Of a stretch of 64,000 bases of DNA, positions 1 through 8,227 are shown one piece after another. Numbering within the stretch: the stretch's first letter is position 1; each line of letters begins with the position of its first letter. Made by a program: the position numbers and the translations under genes. The notes beneath the pieces are model-generated. The model was not told the DNA's origin and did no database searches. It was given only the letters and a program-made list of their open reading frames with translations. Origin of the DNA: Terrabacter terrigena (GTDB lineage Bacteria > Actinomycetota > Actinomycetes > Actinomycetales > Dermatophilaceae); contig NZ_JBHTKH010000002.1 of assembly GCF_042676085.1 (NCBI RefSeq), positions 248,001 through 312,000 on the forward strand. The letters are read 5' to 3'.

Positions 1-1684
1 CGAGGCTGCCGAAGTGCTCCTCCAGCAGGCGAGTCACGGCGAACGCGAGCCACGTGGGCACGAGCGCCTGCCCCTTGGTGAAGACGTAGCCGCGGTCCTG
101 GATGGTGCCGATCGTCGCGGCATACGTCGACGGTCGGCCGATGCCTCGCTCCTCCATCGCCTTGACGAGGGTGGCCTCGGTGTAGCGGGCGGGGGGGCTC
201 GTCTCGTGGCCGTCGGCCTCTGCACGGACGACCTGGAGCGGCACCCCGGCCGAGAGCTTGGGCAGGCGGCGCTCCTCGGCGGCGGCGTCGGCGCGCGCGG
301 CGGCCTCGTCGTCGCGGCCCTCCTCGTAGGCGGCAAGGAAGCCCTTGAAGGTGATGACCGTGCCGCTGGCGCTGAACTCGACGGTCTGGGCGCCCTCGAT
401 CGCGGTGTCGACGGCCAGCCGCACCGTGGCGGTGGAGCCGCGCGCGTCAGCCATCTGGGAGGCGACCGTGCGCTTCCAGATCAGCTCGTACAGCGCGAAC
501 TCCTCGCCGCGCAGCTCACCCGCGACCTGGGCCGGCGAGCGGAACCGGTCACCGGCGGGGCGGATCGCCTCGTGCGCCTCCTGGGCGTTCTTGACCTTCT
601 TCTCGTACCGGCGCGGGCTGTCGGGCACGTACTCGGCGCCGTACATGTCGCGGGCCTGGCTGCGCGCGGCGGTGGTCGCGGCGTCCGACAGCGTCGTGCT
701 GTCGGTACGCATGTAGGTGATGTAACCGTTCTCGTAGAGCCGCTGGGCCACGCGCATCGCGTTCTTCGACGACAGCCGCAGCTTGCGCGAGGCCTCCTGC
801 TGGAGCGTCGAGGTCGTGAAGGGGGCCGACGGACGGCGGGTGTAGGGCTTCTCCTGGACGTCGGTGACGCGGGCGCGCTGCGCCAGGCAGGCCTCGGCGA
901 TGCGGGTCGCGAGCGCCTCGTCAAGGTGGACGACGCCCTTTCCGGTGAGGCGGCCGTCATCGGCGAAGTCGCGACCGGTCGCGACGCGCGAACCGTCGAC
1001 TGCCGCGAGGCGGGCGGTGAACTGCTGGCTCGCACCGTCGGGGGTGAAGTCACCCTCGACGTCCCAGTAGGAGGCGCGGACGAAGGCCATGCGCTCGCGC
1101 TCGCGCTCGACGACCATGCGGGTGGCGACCGACTGGACCCGGCCGGCGGACAGGCCCTGGCGGACCTTGCGCCACAGCACGGGGCTGACCTCGTAGCCGT
1201 ACAGGCGGTCGAGGATGCGGCGGGTCTCCTGGGCGTCGACCATCGCGCTGTCGATCTCGCGCGTGTCGTTGACCGCGCGCTGGATCGCCTCACGGGTGAT
1301 CTCGTGGAAAACCATGCGCTTCACGGGAACTCGCGGCTTCAACGCCTCGAGCAGGTGCCACGCGATGGCCTCGCCCTCGCGGTCCTCATCGGTGGCGAGG
1401 TAGAGCTCGCTGCTGTCCTTGAGGAGGCGCTTGAGCTCGGCGACCTTCTTCTTCTTGTCGGGGTCGACGACGTAGTAGGGGTCGAAGCCGTTCTCGACGT
1501 CGACGGCGAACTTGCCGTACGGCCCCTTCTTCATGTCGGCGGGCAGCTCGGACGGGTTGGGCAGGTCACGGATGTGACCCACGGACGCCTCCACCTCGAA
1601 GTCGCCGCCGAGGTAGCCGGCGATGGTCTTCGCCTTGGCGGGCGACTCGACGATGACGAGCTTGCGGCCCTTGCCTGCGGCCAT
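1..1684 (-). CDS. topA: DNA topoisomerase I, partial (C-terminal part outside window)
   Basis: Type IA topoisomerase that relaxes negatively supercoiled DNA through a 5'-phosphotyrosine intermediate. The first 561 residues are visible and the frame runs open off the left edge. It begins MAAGKGRKLVIVESPAKAKT, the Toprim signature with the catalytic Glu. The Toprim acidic motif LATDEDREGEA lies near 1380-1400, and the active-site tyrosine motif YITYMRTDSTTL near 699-728. The start is the ATG at 1682-1684, immediately before the conserved KLVIVES segment. A long open frame on the opposite strand here is only a codon-bias shadow. In M. tuberculosis topA sits in the same general neighbourhood as the helicase and pilus genes seen further right. 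Identification is certain; only the 3' end is missing. Confidence 0.97.
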   Translation of the reverse strand, partial: MAAGKGRKLVIVESPAKAKTIAGYLGGDFEVEASVGHIRDLPNPSELPADMKKGPYGKFAVDVENGFDPYYVVDPDKKKKVAELKRLLKDSSELYLATDEDREGEAIAWHLLEALKPRVPVKRMVFHEITREAIQRAVNDTREIDSAMVDAQETRRILDRLYGYEVSPVLWRKVRQGLSAGRVQSVATRMVVERERERMAFVRASYWDVEGDFTPDGASQQFTARLAAVDGSRVATGRDFADDGRLTGKGVVHLDEALATRIAEACLAQRARVTDVQEKPYTRRPSAPFTTSTLQQEASRKLRLSSKNAMRVAQRLYENGYITYMRTDSTTLSDAATTAARSQARDMYGAEYVPDSPRRYEKKVKNAQEAHEAIRPAGDRFRSPAQVAGELRGEEFALYELIWKRTVASQMADARGSTATVRLAVDTAIEGAQTVEFSASGTVITFKGFLAAYEEGRDDEAAARADAAAEERRLPKLSAGVPLQVVRAEADGHETSPPARYTEATLVKAMEERGIGRPSTYAATIGTIQDRGYVFTKGQALVPTWLAFAVTRLLEEHFGSL

Positions 1685-1821
1685 GGTGCACCTTCAACTT
1701 CCCGCATCTCACGAGCAGCGGATTCGTCGCTGCGTCTGCGTGGACGCGCCCCGACCGTAACAGCCCGCGCCGCGAAGGGCGTCCGGGCATCCGCGGCGCG
1801 GCTCAGCGCGCCGGCCACCAC

Positions 1822-1840
1822 GAGGGCGTATGCCGCCCTC
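1822..1840. other. Small intergenic hairpin with GTATGCC loop
   Basis: GAGGGC (1822-1827) pairs with GCCCTC (1835-1840); the loop is the first seven bases of the window-wide octamer GTATGCCG. It lies in the 302-bp spacer between divergent topA and the dioxygenase gene. No other gene is visible in that spacer. Function unknown. Confidence 0.35.
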
Positions 1841-1956
1841 CCGGACCGGGGAGCGCGACCCCCGCCGGGTGCCGGCTGGGCGGGCAGAAAGGCTGCCGGA
1901 CGGCCTACGTGCTGGGGAATGATGGCGGACAGGGCCGCGTTGGACGTGCTAGTTTA

Positions 1957-1967
1957 TTGTTCAACAA
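1957..1967. promoter_or_regulatory. Palindrome TTGTTCAACAA upstream of dioxygenase, possible MarR-type operator
   Basis: An 11-bp palindrome with 5-bp arms around a central C lies in the only AT-rich stretch of the spacer, about 20 bp before the dioxygenase start and just before its GGAAGGA ribosome-binding site. MarR-family regulators often bind short palindromes of this composition. The identity of any regulator is inference, and no marR gene is in the window. Confidence 0.35.
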
Positions 1968-1986
1968 AACGTCGGAAGGACCTCCC

Positions 1987-2766
1987 ATGACAGCCCCCGT
2001 CCTCTACCTGAGCCACGGCGCGCCGCCGCTCGCCGACGACGAGCGCTGGACGGCCGAGCTCGCCGGGTGGTCGTCCGACCTCCCCAAGCCCGCGAACGTC
2101 CTCATGGTCTCGGCCCACTGGGAGGACGCCCCGACGACGCTCGGCTCGACGACGGGCGCGCCCCTCACGTACGACTTCTGGGGCTTTCCGCAGAGGTACT
2201 ACGAGGTCACCTACGACGCCCCGGCCGCCCCCGGCCTCGCCGACGACGTGACCCGGCTGCTGACCTGGCCCGGGCACCAGGTCCACCGCGACGAGGCGAG
2301 AGGCCTCGACCACGGCGCGTACGTCCCCCTCAAGGAGATGTTCCCCGCCGCCGACGTGCCGGTGCTGCAGATGTCGATGCCGACGCTCGACCCGCGTGGC
2401 CTCTTCGAGATCGGCCGCCGGCTCGCGCCGCTGCGCGAGCAGGGCACGATGATCGTCGGCTCGGGCTTCACCACCCACAACCTGCGCTGGTTCAACCCGA
2501 GGGCGGGCTCCGACGCCCTCCCGCCGCGCGCGAGCGCCGAGTTCGACCACTGGGCCCAGGAGGCCATGAAGGCCCAGGACGTCGACAGCCTGCTCGACTT
2601 CCTCGACAAGGCTCCGGCCGCCCACGAGGCGCACCCGCGCACCGAGCACTTCGCGCCGCTCTTCGTCACCCTCGGCGCCGCGTACGAGTCGGGCGGCCTC
2701 GACAACAAGAGCGTCATCGACGGCTTCTGGTTCGGCCTCTCCAAGCGCTCCTGGCAGTTCGGCTGA
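1987..2766 (+). CDS. DODA-type (class III) extradiol dioxygenase family protein
   Basis: A 259-residue protein of the LigB/DODA superfamily. Members use a mononuclear metal to cleave catechol-type rings; the YgiD/DODA subgroup acts on DOPA-like catechols, but the substrate here cannot be read from sequence. Metal-ligand motifs are visible: LYLSHGAPP near residue 10 (first His), VSAHWE near residue 42, and LDHGAYVPL near residue 104. MIVGSGFTTHN follows near residue 160. Length is typical of the family. The ATG at 1987 follows GGAAGGA at 1975-1981 with good spacing. The gene stands alone, divergent from topA, with a short palindrome in its leader region. It is probably cytosolic, as no signal peptide is visible. 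Confidence 0.85.
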   Translation: MTAPVLYLSHGAPPLADDERWTAELAGWSSDLPKPANVLMVSAHWEDAPTTLGSTTGAPLTYDFWGFPQRYYEVTYDAPAAPGLADDVTRLLTWPGHQVHRDEARGLDHGAYVPLKEMFPAADVPVLQMSMPTLDPRGLFEIGRRLAPLREQGTMIVGSGFTTHNLRWFNPRAGSDALPPRASAEFDHWAQEAMKAQDVDSLLDFLDKAPAAHEAHPRTEHFAPLFVTLGAAYESGGLDNKSVIDGFWFGLSKRSWQFG

Positions 2767-2809
2767 CGGCGGCGCGCACCCGCGCCACGGGCGGATCTCG
2801 GGAACCCGC

Positions 2810-2844
2810 GGGTAACCCCACCCGTTCGTCAGGTGTGGGTACCC
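2810..2844 (+). terminator. Stem-loop after the dioxygenase gene
   Basis: GGGTAACCCCAC (2810-2821) can pair with GTGTGGGTACCC (2833-2844) with two single-base bulges. It starts 44 bp after the stop codon. There is no T-tract, as is usual in very GC-rich actinobacteria. Confidence 0.45.
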
Positions 2845-2849
2845 ACGAA

Positions 2850-2892
2850 GCGGCCGTGGCACGGAACTCCCCTGACTCCGCGCCACGGCCGC
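2850..2892 (+). terminator. Second perfect stem-loop after the dioxygenase gene
   Basis: GCGGCCGTGGC (2850-2860) and GCCACGGCCGC (2882-2892) form a perfect 11-bp stem with a 21-nt loop. Together with the preceding hairpin it would separate the dioxygenase from the telA operon. Confidence 0.45.
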
Positions 2893-2901
2893 ACCTCGTC
2901 C

Positions 2902-2961
2902 GCGGGTTCGTCGGCGCGTTCGTCGGCGCGTTGGTCAGCGGGTTCGTCAGCGGGTTCGTCA
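2902..2961. repeat. Five tandem 12-bp units, consensus GCGSGTTCGTCR
   Basis: Five consecutive, slightly diverged 12-bp units lie in a non-coding spacer (2767-3201). The last two, at 2938-2949 and 2950-2961, are identical. Because the period is a multiple of three, open frames cross it, but none looks like a gene. It belongs to a class of 12-13 bp repeats that recurs across the window. Confidence 0.75.
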
Positions 2962-3060
2962 GCTCGTCGCCCGGCGTCGGAACCGGTCCGATCGGCATCC
3001 CGTCGCAGGCGCACGGCACGTAGAGTGGCCGTACGCCCGACGAGCGCGCCGCAGGCGTGA

Positions 3061-3087
3061 GTGGTGCACGCGCAAGCAGTGCACCAC
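3061..3087 (+). other. Stem-loop in the leader region of telA
   Basis: GTGGTGCAC (3061-3069) and GTGCACCAC (3079-3087) form a perfect 9-bp stem with a 9-nt loop, 114 bp before the telA start. It could be a leader-RNA element or a terminator of upstream transcription. Nothing distinguishes these options. Confidence 0.4.
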
Positions 3088-3201
3088 CCCACTGCCCTGA
3101 GCACACGGAGCAGCAACGGACGTGCCCCGGCACGACCCGACGGGTGGGGACTTCGGTCGCGTCGCCGACGCGGCCAAACGTGAGGGAAGGACCCGTTCGA
3201 G

Positions 3202-4461
3202 ATGACTGACCAGCCCGCCGCCCAGGCAGCCGCACCCGCCCAGGTGGCCCCGCTCGAGCCGCCCCCCGGCGACGCGTTCATCCTCACGGCGCCGGCCCCG
3301 ACCGCGCCGGTCGCCGAGACCGCGGCCCCGAAGATGGCCCCTGCCGTTCCCGAGGCGGCACTGCCCGGGCTCGACGCCAAGGTCGACACGTACCTCGACT
3401 CCCTGCTCAAGGCCGCCGCCAGGTCGCCGGAGTGGGAGAACAAGGCCGCCGACGTGCGATCCATGGGTAACGACGAGGTCCGGTTCGCCGCCGAGTCGAG
3501 CAACCGCATGCTCCAGATGCCGGTCAAGGCGCTCAACGAGGGCGGCCTCTCCGGCAACTCGAAGGTCGGCAAGACCCTGCTCGACCTGCGTCGCACCGTC
3601 GAGGACCTCGACCCCGGCCAGGCCACCGGCGCCAAGAAGTTCCTCGGCATGATCCCGTTCGGCGACAAGGTCACCGACTACTTCCGCAAGTACCAGTCGG
3701 CCCAGAGCCACCTCAACGGCATCCTCCACTCGCTCCAGAGCGGCCAGGACGAGCTCGTCAAGGACAACGTCGCCCTCAACCTCGAGAAGAAGAACCTCTG
3801 GGAGTCGATGGGTCGGCTCAACCAGTACGTCTACGTCGCCGAGAAGCTCGACGCCAAGCTCGCGGCCCAGGTCGCGACCCTCGAGACGACCGATCCCGAG
3901 CGGGCCAAGGCGCTGCGCGAGGACGTCCTCTTCTACGTGCGCCAGAAGCACCAGGACCTGCTCACGCAGCTCGCCGTCTCGATCCAGAACTACCTGGCCA
4001 TCGACATCATCATCAAGAACAACATCGAGCTCATCAAGGGCGTCGACCGCGCCACGACGACCACCGTGTCGGCCCTGCGCACCGCCGTCATCGTGGCCCA
4101 GGCCCTCAACAACCAGCAGCTCGTGCTCGACCAGATCACGGCCCTCAACACGACGACGTCGGGCATCATCGAGCGCACGTCGGAGGCGCTGAAGCAGAAC
4201 TCGGCCCGCATCCAGGAGCAGTCGGCGAGCTCGACCCTGTCGATCGAGTCGCTGCAGAAGGCGTTCGCCAACATCTACGAGACTATGGACACCATCGACC
4301 AGTTCAAGGTGCGGGCCCTCGACAACATGGCCGCCACCATCGGCACCCTCGAGACCGAGGTGTCCAAGTCGCGCAGCTACCTCGACCGCGTCTCGAAGCA
4401 GGACGCCCGTCGCGCCGAGAACACCGCACCCGGCCTGCTCGACCTCGGGTCGGGCCGCTGA
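3202..4461 (+). CDS. telA: TelA/KlaA-family toxic-anion-resistance protein
   Basis: A 419-residue helical protein of the TelA (DUF/Pfam 'toxic anion resistance') family. The first ~60 residues are Ala/Pro-rich and probably disordered. The TelA domain follows, with family blocks such as GAKKFLGMIPFGDKVTDYF (residues ~145-165), NLEKKNLWESMGRLNQYVY (~195-215) and IIIKNNIELIKGVDRATTTT (~268-287). Homologues were named for tellurite resistance, but the biochemical role is unknown; they often sit beside xpaC, VWA and PP2C genes. Here TelA is the first gene of the PknG cluster and is followed 145 bp later by an XpaC-like gene, as in the Bacillus xpaC-yaaN pair. The ATG at 3202 has GGGAAGGA at about 3183-3190. 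Family assignment is firm; function is inference. Confidence 0.88.
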   Translation: MTDQPAAQAAAPAQVAPLEPPPGDAFILTAPAPTAPVAETAAPKMAPAVPEAALPGLDAKVDTYLDSLLKAAARSPEWENKAADVRSMGNDEVRFAAESSNRMLQMPVKALNEGGLSGNSKVGKTLLDLRRTVEDLDPGQATGAKKFLGMIPFGDKVTDYFRKYQSAQSHLNGILHSLQSGQDELVKDNVALNLEKKNLWESMGRLNQYVYVAEKLDAKLAAQVATLETTDPERAKALREDVLFYVRQKHQDLLTQLAVSIQNYLAIDIIIKNNIELIKGVDRATTTTVSALRTAVIVAQALNNQQLVLDQITALNTTTSGIIERTSEALKQNSARIQEQSASSTLSIESLQKAFANIYETMDTIDQFKVRALDNMAATIGTLETEVSKSRSYLDRVSKQDARRAENTAPGLLDLGSGR

Positions 4462-4557
4462 GAGGGGTCCGACGGCAGACGGTTACGGGTGGACGGCGCG
4501 TGACGCGCCGGTGAGGTGAGGCAGGGTCGCCGACGCGCGGCCCGTGCTGCAGGATGT

Positions 4558-4584
4558 GCGGGGCCGGCCGGCGGCCGGCCCCGC
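4558..4584 (+). promoter_or_regulatory. Perfect 12-bp hairpin between telA and the XpaC-like gene
   Basis: GCGGGGCCGGCC (4558-4569) pairs perfectly with GGCCGGCCCCGC (4573-4584) around a 3-nt loop. It ends only about 8 nt before the AGAGGGGA ribosome-binding site of the next gene. It could terminate or attenuate transcription after telA, or alter ribosome access to the XpaC-like start. Confidence 0.5.
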
Positions 4585-4606
4585 CGACACCAGAGGGGAC
4601 AACGCT

Positions 4607-5227
4607 GTGGGAATCCGGTCGTGGTTCGGGTTGGGCGAGCCCGAGGCACCCGAGCCCGTACGCCCCGGGCCGCCGACCACCGAGCAGCTGCTCGAGGCGC
4701 TCGAGCTCATCGAGCAGCAGGCCCGTGACGGCAAGGTGCCGGGCGTCGTGCTGTCCAGGCTGCTGCGCGTCACGCGCATCGTGCGCCAGACCCTCCCCCG
4801 GCTCGCCAACCTCGGGCTCGGCAGCAGCCAGGGCTTCAGCGTCATGGCGACCGTCACCGACTACCTGCCCGTCGCGATCGGCAACTACCTGCGGCTGCCG
4901 CGCGACTGGGCCGACACCCGCCCCATCGCCGCCGGCAAGAGCTCGGTGATGCTCCTCGTCGACCAGCTGGACCTGCTCGGCACGACGATGGACAAGGTCT
5001 ACGACGCCGTGAACCGCGCCGACGCCGAGGCGATCATCATCCACGGCGCCTTCCTCGAGGAGAAGTTCGGGCACGCCTCCGCCGGAGGCGTGCTGGGCCT
5101 AGGGCCCGACCCGGTGCAGGTGACGCCGCCGCCCGCGGCCGGGGCACGTGGCGCACCCGGTGCGTCGAGCGCGACCGGTGCTGCGACCACCCCGACGTCC
5201 CCCGGCCGGCTGAGCCCGCCGGAGTGA
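4607..5227 (+). CDS. XpaC-like helical protein (5-bromo-4-chloroindolyl phosphate hydrolysis family-related)
   Basis: A 206-residue, mostly helical cytosolic protein. Residues ~20-150 carry a helical block including MATVTDYLPVAIGNYLRLPR and a following LLVDQLDLLGTTMDKVYDAV helix. This matches the pattern of the XpaC C-terminal domain (a 'DYYLP' helix followed by a long helix). The C-terminal ~50 residues are a Pro/Ala/Gly/Thr-rich tail. The chosen start is GTG 4607, preceded by AGAGGGGA at about 4592-4599; the frame extends upstream to 4544 but would then contain the hairpin. Adjacency to telA supports the call, since xpaC-telA pairs occur in Firmicutes. XpaC proteins have no established enzymatic function despite the family name. 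Confidence 0.6.
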   Translation: MGIRSWFGLGEPEAPEPVRPGPPTTEQLLEALELIEQQARDGKVPGVVLSRLLRVTRIVRQTLPRLANLGLGSSQGFSVMATVTDYLPVAIGNYLRLPRDWADTRPIAAGKSSVMLLVDQLDLLGTTMDKVYDAVNRADAEAIIIHGAFLEEKFGHASAGGVLGLGPDPVQVTPPPAAGARGAPGASSATGAATTPTSPGRLSPPE

Positions 5228-5238
5228 GGATCCCACCC

Positions 5239-5280
5239 ATGAGCGTCCTTGAGCACTCTGAGCACCCCGAGCACCCATGA
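5239..5280 (+). CDS. Putative 13-residue leader ORF coupled to the AAA+ gene
   Basis: ATG at 5239 opens a 13-codon ORF (MSVLEHSEHPEHP) whose TGA (5278-5280) overlaps the ATG of the AAA+ gene (5277) in an ATGA. The only good ribosome-binding site here, GTGAGGA ending at 5230, is correctly spaced for this ORF and not for the AAA+ start 38 nt further on. Translation of the small ORF would therefore deliver ribosomes to the AAA+ start. It is rich in His, Glu and Pro. It may be only a coupling device; peptide function is not implied. Confidence 0.45.
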   Translation: MSVLEHSEHPEHP

Positions 5281-6890
5281 ACACTGACGAGTCCCGCCTC
5301 GCCGAGAGCCTGCAGCAGCTGACCGACGTCGCCGCCGAGGCCGGGCTCGACCCTGCGGCCGCGCGTGACGAGGGGCTGCGCGTCGCGGCCGCCCTCGCCG
5401 AGGCGGTGCCGGGCGCGGCCACCGCGTGGGCCGAGGTCGCGCACCCGGGCCTGACCGACCTCGGCCGCATCAACGAGGCATTCTTCGACGCCGCCTCGCG
5501 CGGTCGCCGCTGGCGTGCTGCTCCCACCGACCTGCTCGAGTCGCTCGTCGCCGCCCGCCACGACCTCGCCGACGAGTACGCCGAGGCACTGACCGAGGTC
5601 GCCTCGTCCGCGGTCATGCTCGGCACGGCGCCGATCTGGGTCATCGCCAACGCCTCGGCCGCCTCGGGCGCCTACCTCGCCGCCGCGCGCGTACCGGCGT
5701 ACGGCGTCCCGGCCTTCCCCGGAGCCGGGCCCACCGGCATACCCGGGATGACCGGCCTCTCCGGGGCACCTGGCGCGCCGGGCTTCGGACTCGGGTCGCC
5801 CGACACGATGCGACCCACCGTGCCGGGGCCGATGGACCCCGTTGCCGCGCAGGGTGGCCCGTCGAACGGAGCCGTCGCCCAGGCACAGCCCGTGACGGTC
5901 GAGCCGGAGACCCGGAAGCCGGCCGAGCCCGAGAAGTCGGTCGACGAGCTGCTCGCCGAGCTCGACGCGATGATCGGCCTCGACCGGGTCAAGAAGGAGA
6001 TCCACCGGCAGGTGGCCCTGCTGACGGTCGAGAAGATGCGCACCGAGGCGGGGCTCAAGGCCGCCAAGATGAGCCGGCACCTGGTGTTCGTCGGCAACCC
6101 CGGCACCGGCAAGACGACCGTCGCCCGGCTGGTGGGCGGCATCTATCGCGCCCTGGGACTCCTCCCGAAGGGCCAGCTCGTCGAGGTCGACCGCAGCGAG
6201 CTCGTCGCCGGCTACGTGGGGCAGACGGCGATGAAGACCGCCGAGGTCTGCGCCAGGGCCGTCGGGGGTGTGCTGTTCATCGACGAGGCCTACGCCCTCA
6301 CCGGCGACCAGTACGCCCAGGAGGCGGTCAACACCCTCGTCAAGGAGATGGAGGACCACCGCGAGGACCTCGTCGTCATCGTCGCCGGCTACCCCGACCC
6401 GATGGTCGGCTTCATCGCCCAGAACCCCGGCCTGGCGAGCCGGTTCACGACGACCATCGAGTTCGACGACTACTCCGACGACGAGCTGCTCGCGATCCTC
6501 GACTCCATCGCCGACGGCAGCGACTACGAGCTCACCGACGACGCCCACGATCGGGTCCGGCACATCTTCCAGGCGACCCCACGCACGCCCGCCTTCGGCA
6601 ACGGCCGCTTCTCGCGCAACCTCTTCGAGCACGCCGTCGGCCGACACGCGTGGCGCCTCAAGGACGCGAAGGAGCCGACCCGCGACGACCTGCGTCTACT
6701 CACAGCACCCGACTTCACCGAGCAGACCGACGAGCAGACCGACGAGCAGACCGACGAGCAGACCGACGAGCAGACCGAGACGTCGGGGACCGACCCGGTG
6801 GAGGTCAGGGCAGACCCTGATGGTCCGGCAGGCGCCGATGAGGCACTCTCGGACGACGAGCACGACCAGAGCGACGAGGACACCGCATGA
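5277..6890 (+). CDS. CbbX/SpoVK-type AAA+ ATPase
   Basis: A 537-residue cytosolic ATPase. Residues 1-140 are a helical domain. Residues ~140-215 are a Gly/Pro-rich collagen-like linker. Residues ~220-470 are an AAA+ module of the CbbX/SpoVK/EccA class, with Walker A GNPGTGKTT (~273), an Ala-Gly-Tyr-Val-Gly pore-loop-like segment (~310), Walker B VLFIDEAYAL (~331), an LASRF arginine-finger region (~386) and sensor-2 NGRFSRNLFE (~445). CbbX remodels Rubisco and EccA serves type VII secretion; here the partners are more likely TelA/XpaC or the signalling proteins encoded alongside. The C-terminus carries five DEQT repeats and an acidic tail. The start overlaps the leader ORF by ATGA, and the stop overlaps glnX by ATGA. 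Domain assignment is firm; role is inference. Confidence 0.85.
   Translation: MNTDESRLAESLQQLTDVAAEAGLDPAAARDEGLRVAAALAEAVPGAATAWAEVAHPGLTDLGRINEAFFDAASRGRRWRAAPTDLLESLVAARHDLADEYAEALTEVASSAVMLGTAPIWVIANASAASGAYLAAARVPAYGVPAFPGAGPTGIPGMTGLSGAPGAPGFGLGSPDTMRPTVPGPMDPVAAQGGPSNGAVAQAQPVTVEPETRKPAEPEKSVDELLAELDAMIGLDRVKKEIHRQVALLTVEKMRTEAGLKAAKMSRHLVFVGNPGTGKTTVARLVGGIYRALGLLPKGQLVEVDRSELVAGYVGQTAMKTAEVCARAVGGVLFIDEAYALTGDQYAQEAVNTLVKEMEDHREDLVVIVAGYPDPMVGFIAQNPGLASRFTTTIEFDDYSDDELLAILDSIADGSDYELTDDAHDRVRHIFQATPRTPAFGNGRFSRNLFEHAVGRHAWRLKDAKEPTRDDLRLLTAPDFTEQTDEQTDEQTDEQTDEQTETSGTDPVEVRADPDGPAGADEALSDDEHDQSDEDTA
6720..6779 (+). repeat. Five tandem 12-bp coding repeats (EQTD/E)
   Basis: Five consecutive 12-bp units GAGCAGACCGAC, the last ending GAG, encode EQTD repeats in the C-terminal tail of the AAA+ protein. 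The units are nearly identical at DNA level, so the array looks recently expanded. An acidic disordered tail is expected. Confidence 0.85.
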
Positions 6891-8227
6891 GCGCACCGAC
6901 GACGAACATCCCCGTCGCCGTCCCGGCCGGGGCCGCGTCCAGCGCGTCGGGCGCGTCCGGTGGCCAGCCGGGCCAGCCGCGCACCATCGCCGGCAGCCTG
7001 CCCAGCGCCCGCTCCATCGCGGGCCGACTGCTGCACGGCACCCCCGGCCGCATGCGCCTCTTCGGCCTCCTCGGCGTGCTCGCCGCGGTGCTCCTCGGCG
7101 CCATCAGCGCCAACGCCCTGCTCGCCTCGCAGGCGGCCGTCGAACGGGCAGCCAACAACACCGAGCAGGTGGTACGCGTCCAGTCGATCCACGTCGACCT
7201 GCTCCGCGCCGACGCGGTGGCGACCAACGCCTTCCTCGTCGGCGGCCTCGAGTCCGCCGACGCGCGCCTGAAGTACGAGCAGGCCCTCTCGCGCGTCGCC
7301 ACCAGCCTCGCGAAGGCCGCCGCCGCGCAGCCGGCCGACGGCAACGCCCTCGGCGCCCTCTCCGTCAAGGTCCAGGCGTACGCCGCCCTCGTCGAGCAGG
7401 CCCGCTCCAACAACCGCCTCGGTCTCCCCGTCGGAGCGCAGTACCTCACCCAGGCGAGCGCGGGGCTGCGGGCAGACGCCATCCCGATCGTCACGCAGAT
7501 CGTCAAGGCCAACGAGGACCGCTCCCGCAAGGAGTTCGACCGCAGCAACTCGAGCCTGCAGCTGCTCGTCGGCGTCGTCTCGCTGATCGGTCTCGTCGCC
7601 CTCGCGGTCTGGCTGGCCCGCCGCACGCACCGCTACCTCAACCGTTCGCTCAGCGGCGCCATCGCCCTGCTCCTCGTGGCCCTCTTCGTCGCGGCGACGC
7701 AGATCAGCGGCATCGGCACCGCCACGCGCGACGTCTCCCGCGGCAACTTCCAGCAGGCCGTGTCGCTGGCGAACATCACGACCGCCGCCAACGACGCACG
7801 CGCCAACGAGAGCCTGACCCTCATCCGCCGCGGCTCCGGCGCCTCGAACGAGGCGTCCTGGAAGACCGACCGCGGCGACGTCGAGAACGGACTCGACGGC
7901 ATACGCAACGGGGCCGAGCTGAGCAGCCTCTGGGGCAGCTACGCCGCGGCGCACGAGCGGGTGCGCAAGCTCGACGACGGCGGCCGGTGGGACGACGCCG
8001 TCAAGGCGTCGACGAGCACGGCCGCCACCGGGGCCGCGGGCACGTTCGACGCGTTCGACCAGCAGGTCGCCCAGGCCCGTGACGACGCCGGGAAGTCGGC
8101 CGTCACGGCGCTGCAGGGCCTCGGCGGCGGCGCCCCCCTCTTCGCCGTCCTCGTCGCGCTCGCCGCGCTCGTCGCATCGTGGCTCATCGTCCGCGGGGTC
8201 GGCCAGCGGATCGAGGAGTACCGATGA
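6887..8227 (+). CDS. glnX: GlnX-like membrane sensor protein
   Basis: A 446-residue polytopic membrane protein. A disordered 55-residue N-terminus is followed by four predicted helices at about 56-79, 223-245, 255-275 and 414-436. Helices 1-2 and 3-4 enclose two extracytoplasmic helical-bundle domains (~80-222 and ~276-413). This is the architecture of mycobacterial GlnX, which couples the binding protein GlnH to the kinase PknG. Genes for a GlnH-like lipoprotein (4-nt overlap, next) and PknG (two genes on) support the assignment. No HAMP, kinase or GGDEF domain is present. The start ATG overlaps the AAA+ stop. By analogy it would transmit amino-acid availability across the membrane. Confidence 0.8.
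   Translation: MSAPTTNIPVAVPAGAASSASGASGGQPGQPRTIAGSLPSARSIAGRLLHGTPGRMRLFGLLGVLAAVLLGAISANALLASQAAVERAANNTEQVVRVQSIHVDLLRADAVATNAFLVGGLESADARLKYEQALSRVATSLAKAAAAQPADGNALGALSVKVQAYAALVEQARSNNRLGLPVGAQYLTQASAGLRADAIPIVTQIVKANEDRSRKEFDRSNSSLQLLVGVVSLIGLVALAVWLARRTHRYLNRSLSGAIALLLVALFVAATQISGIGTATRDVSRGNFQQAVSLANITTAANDARANESLTLIRRGSGASNEASWKTDRGDVENGLDGIRNGAELSSLWGSYAAAHERVRKLDDGGRWDDAVKASTSTAATGAAGTFDAFDQQVAQARDDAGKSAVTALQGLGGGAPLFAVLVALAALVASWLIVRGVGQRIEEYR

Noticed and set aside
14..1990. 658-codon plus-strand open frame opposite topA
   Set aside because: It is antisense to conserved topoisomerase motifs, is Arg/Gly/Ala/Asp-rich and resembles no protein; long antisense frames are expected at this G+C.
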